DNA from: SKVL01 sp046542915
Lineage (GTDB): Bacteria; Patescibacteriota; Minisyncoccia; Phycocordibacterales; CSBR16-193
Assembly (NCBI GenBank): GCA_046542915.1
Contig: JBKHAI010000027.1
Span: forward strand, 1-9,685
DNA: 9,685 nt
Reading direction: 5' to 3'
This document shows positions 4,712-9,685 of this stretch, piece after piece. Position numbers and translations under genes: made by a program. The notes under the pieces are model-generated. The model was given only the letters and a program-made list of their open reading frames with translations. It ran no database searches and was not told where the DNA came from. The first letter of the stretch is position 1. Every line of letters begins with the position of its first letter.

Positions 4712-4732
4712 ATAACATCAAATTGGTATACT
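4705..4732 (+). promoter_or_regulatory. Promoter of the corA-like gene, predicted leaderless
   Basis: TGGTCA (4705-4710, 4/6), a 16-bp spacer and an extended -10 TGG-TATACT (hexamer 4727-4732, 5/6). The -10 ends 8 nt before ATG 4741. Five of the six -35 bases are shared with the ctpA -35 on the complementary strand. Confidence 0.55.
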
Positions 4733-4740
4733 GAAATAAT

Positions 4741-5661
4741 ATGATAGAGAGAAAAGAATATCAAGGAACCACTTGGGTGGACATCTGCCAACCCAAATAC
4801 GGAGAAATTGAAGACCTTATTAAAGAATTTGAGCTAGACCCCTTTACTGTTACCGAACTGACCAACCAAAGTCTTAAACAAAAAGTGGAGCTCCACTCAA
4901 ACGCCATTTTTATAGTTTTATATGTACCAACTTTTAAGAATCGGGGAGGAAGTAAAGAGACCGTTGTTCAGGAAATAGACTTTTTGATAGGTAACGGGTT
5001 TATCATAACAATTCGACACGACCACATAGATGCAATAGTCCGAGCTAAAAAAATACTGGAAGTGAACTCGGCTCTAAACAAAAACCACTTTGAAAACGAA
5101 ACACTTTTTGTCTTTTTCGAGATCTTTAAAGAGATCTATAATTCCCTGACCAACGAAGTAGAAGATATAAATATGGCCATAAATGAAATAAGTAAAGAGA
5201 TGTTCAGTGGTAAAGAAAAACAGATGGTCTATTCTATTTCTTACGTTACAAGAACTCTACTGGAGTTTAAAAAGACGATCATAACTCATAAAGAAATACT
5301 AACATTGCTGGAAAGAGCCGGAAAAAGTCATTTCGGATCTTTCTTTACCGATTACATAAGTGCCATTAGGGCCGAATATGGGAAAATAGAACACTCCCTC
5401 GCCATCTCAAAAGAAGTTATAACAAATTTTCATTTTACTAATACATCCCTTGTTAACACTAAGCAAAACGAAATAATGCTCATGTTAACATCCGTCACTT
5501 TTTTGCTTCTACCGCTTTCTTTCATAGTGAGCTTATTCTTCCTGGATACCGTATCAAGGGTCCTTCCACCACCGCCTTATGACCTGTGGGTGCTGTTAGG
5601 AACTCTGGGCGCAGTGGCCTTATTTTTAGGATCGGTCTTCAAATATAAAGGATGGCTGTAA
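4741..5661 (+). CDS. CorA-family divalent metal transporter-like protein lacking the GMN motif
   Basis: The architecture is CorA: a cytoplasmic domain beginning with alternating strands (residues 1-110, FIITIRHDHIDAI), long charged helices (about 120-240, EVEDINMAINEISKEMF), and two C-terminal membrane segments (about 246-268 and 282-300) ending in a basic KYKGWL tail. Length (306 aa) is normal for CorA. The key oddity is the pore signature at the end of the first membrane helix. Canonical CorA reads PLTFIAGIYGMNF; here it reads PLSFIVSLFFLDT, so the Gly-Met-Asn selectivity triplet is F267-L268-D269. A family member with changed ion preference, or one no longer a Mg2+ channel, is the natural reading. 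No Shine-Dalgarno site is present. The gene ends 29 bp before cysS with no terminator, so read-through into cysS is likely. Confidence 0.85.
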   Translation: MIERKEYQGTTWVDICQPKYGEIEDLIKEFELDPFTVTELTNQSLKQKVELHSNAIFIVLYVPTFKNRGGSKETVVQEIDFLIGNGFIITIRHDHIDAIVRAKKILEVNSALNKNHFENETLFVFFEIFKEIYNSLTNEVEDINMAINEISKEMFSGKEKQMVYSISYVTRTLLEFKKTIITHKEILTLLERAGKSHFGSFFTDYISAIRAEYGKIEHSLAISKEVITNFHFTNTSLVNTKQNEIMLMLTSVTFLLLPLSFIVSLFFLDTVSRVLPPPPYDLWVLLGTLGAVALFLGSVFKYKGWL

Positions 5662-5675
5662 AATAAGCTGATCTG

Positions 5676-5684
5676 TGCTAAAAT
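5676..5684 (+). promoter_or_regulatory. Extended -10 promoter of cysS, predicted leaderless
   Basis: TGC-TAAAAT (5/6 hexamer, 5679-5684) ends 6 nt before ATG 5691. The -35 region lies inside the corA stop codon region and reads poorly. It would allow cysS expression independent of corA. Confidence 0.5.
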
Positions 5685-5690
5685 CAAGTA

Positions 5691-7085
5691 ATGATCAGCA
5701 TTTATAATAGCTTAACATCAAAAAAAGAAGTTTTTGAGCCGATCTATCCTGATCAGGTGGGAATTTATACCTGCGGACCGACCGTTTACGACAGAGTCCA
5801 TCTCGGTAATTTGCGAGCCTTTACCAATGCCGATGTCTTTCGGAGAGTTTTTGAATATAATAACTATTCGGTCAAACAGGTCATCAACATAACCGATGTC
5901 GGACATTTGACAAGCGACGGCGACGACGGAGAGGACAAAATGGAAAAAAGAGCCAAAGAGAGAAAAAGCTCAGCTTCCGAGCTGGCACAGATCTATACTG
6001 ATGCTTTTTTTGAAGATATTAAAGCCCTTAATGTTAGAACCGAGAACACTCTTTTTCCCAAAGCGACCGACCATATTAAAGAACAGATAGAGATCATCAA
6101 AAAATTAGAGGAAAAAGGCTTTACTTATAAAACCTCAGATGGAATATACTTTGATACATCCAAACTCTCCAACTATGACGCTTTTCAAACGGTCGGCAAC
6201 AGCTTAAAACAAGGTGCCCGAATAGAAATAAACTCAGAAAAGATGCACCCCAACGATTTCGCTCTATGGAAATTCTCCCCTTTACAAGTAAAGCGTCAAC
6301 AGGAATGGGACTCTCCTTGGGGTGTCGGTTTCCCCGGTTGGCACTTAGAATGTTCAGCGATGTCAATGAAGTACCTCGGAGAACAGTTTGACATTCACAC
6401 CGGTGGAATAGACCATAAATTCCCCCACCACCCCAATGAAATAGCACAGTCGGAATCCGCCACCGGTAAGAAACCTTTTGTTCGTTACTGGATGCATATT
6501 GAGTTTATGTCCGTAGATAATAAAAAGATGGCTAAATCCGAAGGCAATTTCTTCACTTTAGGAGATCTCAACGATAAGGGTTTTTCACCTCTATCATTCC
6601 GCTATTTTGTCTTGGGAGCTCATTACCGAAGTCCTATAAACTTTACTTGGCAAGCACTAAGAGGAGCCTCCAACGCCTACAATAAGCTACTTGAACACGT
6701 TAAAGATCTCTATCAAGAAGAGTCGCCGGAAGCTGAACCGGACAGCGATTACCTGGAGGCCTTTAATGAAAGCATCAATAACGACTTTGACACTCCGGTC
6801 GCCCTAGCTCTTTTGTGGAAACTTGTTAAAGACAAAAAGATAAAGAACGATGTAAAATTGGCCACTATTAAAAACTTTGATGAAGTAATGGGCCTTAGTT
6901 TGACCAACTCGCCTATGGTGGAAATAACTATCCCTGAAGAGGTAGAAAAACTGGTGGAAAAAAGAGAAAAAGCCAGAGCCGCAAAAAAATGGAATGAGTC
7001 GGATGACCTGAGAGACAAAATAAAAGAAAAAGGCTTTAACGTGAAGGATACCCCTAATGGTCCGAAACTGGAAAAACTTTCTTGA
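5691..7085 (+). CDS. cysS: Cysteinyl-tRNA synthetase
   Basis: A class I aminoacyl-tRNA synthetase charging tRNA-Cys in the cytoplasm, 464 aa, full length. The Rossmann catalytic domain holds the HIGH-type signature HLGN (37-40). The zinc site that selects cysteine is complete: C28, C221 (in [11 protein letters not shown]), H246 and E250 (in FPHHPNE). The KMSKS loop reads KMAKS (279-283). The C-terminal helical region (about 320-464) includes the DALR-like segment and ends in the usual [20 protein letters not shown] motif. The start is fixed by [13 protein letters not shown], a typical family beginning, with an extended -10 six bases upstream and no Shine-Dalgarno site. It lies between corA and dnaB on the same strand, with gaps of 29 and 85 bp and no terminator in either. 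Confidence 0.98.
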   Translation: MISIYNSLTSKKEVFEPIYPDQVGIYTCGPTVYDRVHLGNLRAFTNADVFRRVFEYNNYSVKQVINITDVGHLTSDGDDGEDKMEKRAKERKSSASELAQIYTDAFFEDIKALNVRTENTLFPKATDHIKEQIEIIKKLEEKGFTYKTSDGIYFDTSKLSNYDAFQTVGNSLKQGARIEINSEKMHPNDFALWKFSPLQVKRQQEWDSPWGVGFPGWHLECSAMSMKYLGEQFDIHTGGIDHKFPHHPNEIAQSESATGKKPFVRYWMHIEFMSVDNKKMAKSEGNFFTLGDLNDKGFSPLSFRYFVLGAHYRSPINFTWQALRGASNAYNKLLEHVKDLYQEESPEAEPDSDYLEAFNESINNDFDTPVALALLWKLVKDKKIKNDVKLATIKNFDEVMGLSLTNSPMVEITIPEEVEKLVEKREKARAAKKWNESDDLRDKIKEKGFNVKDTPNGPKLEKLS

Positions 7086-7155
7086 TTCTTTAACGTCCAG
7101 CGTCTTTTACACAGGATATGCACCGCTCCATCTTTCCTGATGAGTATTCTTTTTG

Positions 7156-7161
7156 TATTAT
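7156..7161 (+). promoter_or_regulatory. Possible -10 of dnaB
   Basis: TATTAT (5/6) ends 9 nt before ATG 7171. The ATG at 7162 directly abuts it and would lie upstream of the predicted transcription start, which favours 7171 as the true start. There is no good -35, so read-through from cysS may also supply dnaB. Confidence 0.35.
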
Positions 7162-7170
7162 ATGAACAAT

Positions 7171-8568
7171 ATGAGTGCAGCCGACACCAATAACTCTCAT
7201 TTCAAGGTTCCCCCACACAGCACAGAGGCAGAAATGGCACTTTTGGGTTCTATCCTGTTAAGACCCGACGGGTTGGATGAAGTAATAGATATGATCAACT
7301 CGGAGTCTTTTTACTCCGAAAAACATCGACTTATATTTGAGACCATACTGGAACTTTCCAAAAAGAACTCCCCTATTGATATGCTCTCTTTATCCTCTCG
7401 ATTGAAAGAAAGAGGACTGCTTAAGAAGATAGGCGGAAACCCCTACCTAACCGAAGTAGTCAACAGCGTTCCTTCCGCCGCCCATTTAATGCACTACGGC
7501 GAGATAGTGCAAAAAAAGTCAATAATGAGGAAACTGATCAGGGCCTCGGAAAATATTTCCCAGCTTGGTTATAACGAAATGGAAGATCTGGATGATCTTT
7601 TGGATCAGGCGGAAAAAACGATATTTGAAGTAACGACCGGATCACAGACCCAAAAACTGGTAGAGATATCAGGAATACTGGGAGAAGCCTGGGAACGTTT
7701 GGACAGACTTCAAAAGTCAGATGACTCCATTCGGGGAGTTCCGACCGGTTTCAAGGATATAGATAACAAATTATCAGGTCTACAAAGATCAGACCTTATC
7801 ATCTTAGCCGCCAGGCCCTCTATGGGAAAAACCGCCTTAGGTCTTGATATAGCTCGGCAATGTGCTGTCTATCACAACACGCCGGTTGGATTCTTTTCTT
7901 TAGAGATGAGTTCACAGCAGTTAGTTGACCGAATGTTGGCAAGCCACTCACGAGTTGATGCTTGGAAGTTAAGGACCGGTAAAGTATCAACCGATAGCGA
8001 CTTTAACAGGATCCGTGACGCCTTGGACGATCTTTCCAAAGCCCCCATATACATTGATGACACTCCCGCTAATAATATTTTAAAAATTAGATCGGTCGCC
8101 AGAAAAATGAAAAGCGATAAAGGACTGGGGATGATCATCGTTGATTATCTCCAGCTTATGATGCCGACCCAGACCAAAGCCAGCGATTCAACCGTGCAAC
8201 AGGTAACTGAGCTCTCCCGATCCTTGAAACAACTGGCACGAGAATTGGACGTACCGGTTCTGGCACTTTCCCAGTTGTCCCGAGCGGTGGAACAAAGAGG
8301 CGGCAGACCCCGTCTTTCGGACCTCAGAGATTCCGGTTCCATTGAGCAAGATGCCGACGTAGTGATGTTCATTCACCGAGAGCAGACCAAAGAAGAGACC
8401 GGCGAAAATTACAACTTAGCGGAGTTACTGATAGAAAAGCACCGTAACGGTCCAACCGGAAAGGTTAATCTTTATTTTGACGACGAGAAGTCAACCTTCC
8501 TAACCATAGAAAAATCCGATTTCGGACAACTGGAAGAAGAATTTAGCCTCCCCGAAGAAACAGATTAA
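7171..8568 (+). CDS. dnaB: Replicative DNA helicase DnaB
   Basis: The hexameric helicase that unwinds DNA at the replication fork, 465 aa with this start. The N-terminal domain (about 12-110, VPPHSTEAEMALLGSILL) mediates ring assembly and primase contact. A linker follows, then the RecA-like ATPase domain (about 180-455). Walker A is ARPSMGKT (214-221, K220), then FFSLEMSS, then Walker B IIVDYLQLM with D325, followed by LSQLSRAVEQR and SIEQDADVVMF. No intein interrupts the usual insertion points. Two ATGs compete (7162 and 7171); 7171 fits a -10 at 7156-7161, while the longer form would add only MNN. No Shine-Dalgarno site is present. It precedes recR by 32 bp on the same strand and is not next to rplI, its frequent neighbour elsewhere. 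Confidence 0.97.
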   Translation: MSAADTNNSHFKVPPHSTEAEMALLGSILLRPDGLDEVIDMINSESFYSEKHRLIFETILELSKKNSPIDMLSLSSRLKERGLLKKIGGNPYLTEVVNSVPSAAHLMHYGEIVQKKSIMRKLIRASENISQLGYNEMEDLDDLLDQAEKTIFEVTTGSQTQKLVEISGILGEAWERLDRLQKSDDSIRGVPTGFKDIDNKLSGLQRSDLIILAARPSMGKTALGLDIARQCAVYHNTPVGFFSLEMSSQQLVDRMLASHSRVDAWKLRTGKVSTDSDFNRIRDALDDLSKAPIYIDDTPANNILKIRSVARKMKSDKGLGMIIVDYLQLMMPTQTKASDSTVQQVTELSRSLKQLARELDVPVLALSQLSRAVEQRGGRPRLSDLRDSGSIEQDADVVMFIHREQTKEETGENYNLAELLIEKHRNGPTGKVNLYFDDEKSTFLTIEKSDFGQLEEEFSLPEETD

Positions 8569-8600
8569 AACAGTTCTTGTCAGTAATTACCTTATTAATA

Positions 8601-9215
8601 ATGTCTCCCCTTTCCAGATTATCTCAAATATTAGCAAGTTTACCCGGTATCGGACCGCGACATGCTGAACGGTTGGCTTATCATATAAGCTCAAAGAACG
8701 AAACCTCTATAAATGAGTTAAAACAAGCTTTGGAAGAAGTTAAGGATCAAAGAAAAAGATGCCCCAGTTGCCGTGCCATTTTTTTTGAAAAAGACCAAAA
8801 GAACCAGATCTGTTCCTTTTGCCGTGATCCTAAAAAAAGCAACGAGCAGCTAATAGTTACGGATACAGAGATAAATCGAAACAATATAGAAAAAAGTAAT
8901 GTGGCTAACGCGCGCTACTTTATTCTGGGACGAACATCACCTGTCACAGATACAAACGGAAATAAGATACCGATAAAAGAACTGGAGGCACGCATAAAAG
9001 ATCTATCCAAGCAAGGCCTTAAGGAGGTCATTTTGGCATTTAACTATACACCGGAAGGAGAACATACCGCCTCTATGGTGAAAAATGGTATAGAAAAGAC
9101 CATTCAAGAAAATGATCTGAAAATTTCCTTACTGGGAAGAGGTTTTTCGGCCGGTACCGAAGTAGAGTATTCCGATACAGATACTCTCAAACACGCTTTC
9201 AAGAATAGAAGTTGA
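8601..9215 (+). CDS. recR: Recombination mediator RecR
   Basis: RecR acts with RecO (and RecF) in loading RecA at ssDNA gaps. At 204 aa it has normal length. The N-terminal helix-hairpin-helix (about 9-33) reads LASLPGIGPRHAERLAYHI. The zinc finger is C54-x2-C57...C71-x2-C74. The Toprim domain (about 83-165) holds LIVTD, FILGR and EVILAFNYTPEGEHTA, and the C-terminal segment LLGRGFSAGTEVEYSDTDTL is typical. It is divergent: the Toprim acidic residue usually read as VVE is D88, and the LSPLDGIGP loop is TSPVTDTNGN. The ATG at 8601 is chosen because MSPLSRL matches the family start; a TTG 24 bp upstream would add unconvincing residues. There is no Shine-Dalgarno site and no -10 at leaderless distance, so it is probably co-transcribed with dnaB. 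Its TGA overlaps the terminator. Confidence 0.93.
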   Translation: MSPLSRLSQILASLPGIGPRHAERLAYHISSKNETSINELKQALEEVKDQRKRCPSCRAIFFEKDQKNQICSFCRDPKKSNEQLIVTDTEINRNNIEKSNVANARYFILGRTSPVTDTNGNKIPIKELEARIKDLSKQGLKEVILAFNYTPEGEHTASMVKNGIEKTIQENDLKISLLGRGFSAGTEVEYSDTDTLKHAFKNRS

Positions 9216-9243
9216 AAAGACCGCTTTTAAGCGGTCTTTTTTT
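9215..9243. terminator. Strong bidirectional terminator between recR and rplU
   Basis: A perfect 10-bp stem AAAAGACCGC/GCGGTCTTTT (9215-9224 with 9231-9240) with a 6-nt loop, followed on the plus strand by an unbroken T run (9237-9243). It starts at the last base of the recR stop. On the minus strand it is followed by TTTTCAACTT, downstream of the rplU stop, so it can also serve that gene. Confidence 0.88.
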
Positions 9244-9264
9244 AGCAAACTAATATTTCCGATC

Positions 9265-9624
9265 TTATTTGATAGAAACGATCTTTAGCTTGTTATAAGG
9301 TTGGCGATGACCCTTACGTCTAAAATAGCGACTCTTGGATCTAAATTTGGTCACAGAAACCTTTTTACCCCTACCTTCTTCCAAGAACTCAGCGGTAACT
9401 TTAGAACCTTTCACGTAAGGTTCTCCAACATTGACAGAGGCACCGTCATCAACCAATAGCACCGTATCAAAGACAACCTTATCTCCTTCACTGTGTTCTC
9501 CCTCCAGCTTCTCTATTGAGATAACATCACCTTCTGAAACTTTGTACTGTTTACCACCGGTTTCTATTACGGCAAAGGGTGCCACTTTATTTTTTTCTTT
9601 TGTTTTTTCTTTGGTTTCGGGCAT
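9265..9624 (-). CDS. rplU: 50S ribosomal protein L21
   Basis: This is L21 (bL21, 119 aa), an early-assembling large-subunit protein that binds 23S rRNA. The core starts at FAVIETGGKQYKVSEGD (about 18-34), continues through GDKVVFDTVLLVDDG and GEPYVKGSKVTAEFLEEG, and ends with the basic KFRSKSRYFRRKGHRQPY (about 93-110) and KLKIVSI. Most L21 proteins begin at the FAVI segment; here 17 extra residues rich in K and E (PETKEKTKEKNK) precede it. No ATG lies at the conventional position, so the extension appears real. A weak AGGA lies close to ATG 9624. The promoter TTGCAA-17-TACAAT upstream gives about a 20-nt leader, unlike the leaderless genes here. rpmA, its normal operon partner, is far away and on the other strand. 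Confidence 0.97.
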   Translation of the reverse strand: MPETKEKTKEKNKVAPFAVIETGGKQYKVSEGDVISIEKLEGEHSEGDKVVFDTVLLVDDGASVNVGEPYVKGSKVTAEFLEEGRGKKVSVTKFRSKSRYFRRKGHRQPYNKLKIVSIK

Positions 9625-9650
9625 GATCCTAAATTTCTTTATAGGCGATC

Positions 9651-9679
9651 ATTGTACATTAAAGACTAATTCTTTGCAA
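9651..9679 (-). promoter_or_regulatory. Promoter of rplU
   Basis: On the minus strand, TTGCAA (9674-9679, 4/6) is 17 bp from TACAAT (9651-9656, 5/6). It predicts a leader of about 20 nt ending in a weak AGGA before ATG. A TATAAA nearer the gene (9639-9644) is an alternative -10 without a usable -35. Confidence 0.5.
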
Positions 9680-9685
9680 CTCCAA

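Noticed and set aside
6749..7123. 124-codon minus-strand ORF across the 3' end of cysS
   Set aside because: It is an antisense shadow of the conserved CysRS C-terminus with a low-complexity Ser/Phe-rich translation, and it has no SD.
7086..7155. Possible terminator or small RNA in the cysS-dnaB gap
   Set aside because: I found no stem followed by a T-run in this 70-bp stretch. Only weak, short pairings are possible.
7153..7170. Upstream starts for dnaB (TTG 7153, ATG 7162)
   Set aside because: They overlap or abut the predicted -10 TATTAT and would precede the transcription start. They add only a few non-conserved residues and have no SD.
8577..8600. TTG start extending RecR by eight residues
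   Set aside because: The added residues do not match the RecR family, whose start MSPL aligns with ATG 8601. No initiation signal favours the TTG.

Overview
The window reads as chromosomal DNA of a small-genome, AT-leaning bacterium, most likely a Candidate Phyla Radiation member of the Parcubacteria/Paceibacteria type. This is inferred from family style, not from a marker tree. The pointers are a membrane-anchored Ada-like domain protein, small HNH-like and Zn-ribbon proteins, a divergent RecR, a CysRS with KMAKS, and housekeeping genes packed as short, mostly single-gene units. TGA is used as a stop (cysS, recR, the Zn-ribbon gene), so the code is standard and the TGA-recoding lineages are excluded. 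I see no tRNA, rRNA, CRISPR array, insertion sequence or prophage gene. No gene-free stretch exceeds about 125 bp.

Layout. Bases 1-1329 (minus strand) hold three small accessory genes: a basic 57-aa protein, a 221-aa protein with two tandem HNH-like units of which the first has lost its histidines, and a 66-aa putative Zn ribbon. Each has a strong Shine-Dalgarno site, and each has a hairpin downstream. Bases 1448-2473 (minus) hold a DEDDh-type 3'-5' exonuclease-fold protein and a membrane-anchored Ada-like metal-binding protein. rpmA (L27, plus) starts divergently from the latter and converges on rplI (L9, minus) across a shared terminator. ctpA (S41 protease, minus) and a CorA-family transporter (plus) diverge from overlapping promoters. 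corA is followed on the plus strand by cysS, dnaB and recR, ending at a strong terminator that also serves the convergent rplU (L21, minus).

Functionally the right-hand part is core translation (L27, L9, L21, CysRS), replication and repair (DnaB, RecR), envelope proteolysis (CtpA) and ion transport (CorA-like). The most interesting pattern is in gene starts. Eight genes have a credible -10 hexamer only 5-9 nt before the start codon and no Shine-Dalgarno site, which predicts leaderless mRNAs. The three accessory genes at the left have leaders with textbook Shine-Dalgarno sites. Two divergent gene pairs also appear to use the same or overlapping -35 hexamers on opposite strands. At protein level, the duplicated and degenerated HNH-like protein, a CorA lacking GMN and an exonuclease lacking its last acidic residue are the points worth follow-up.
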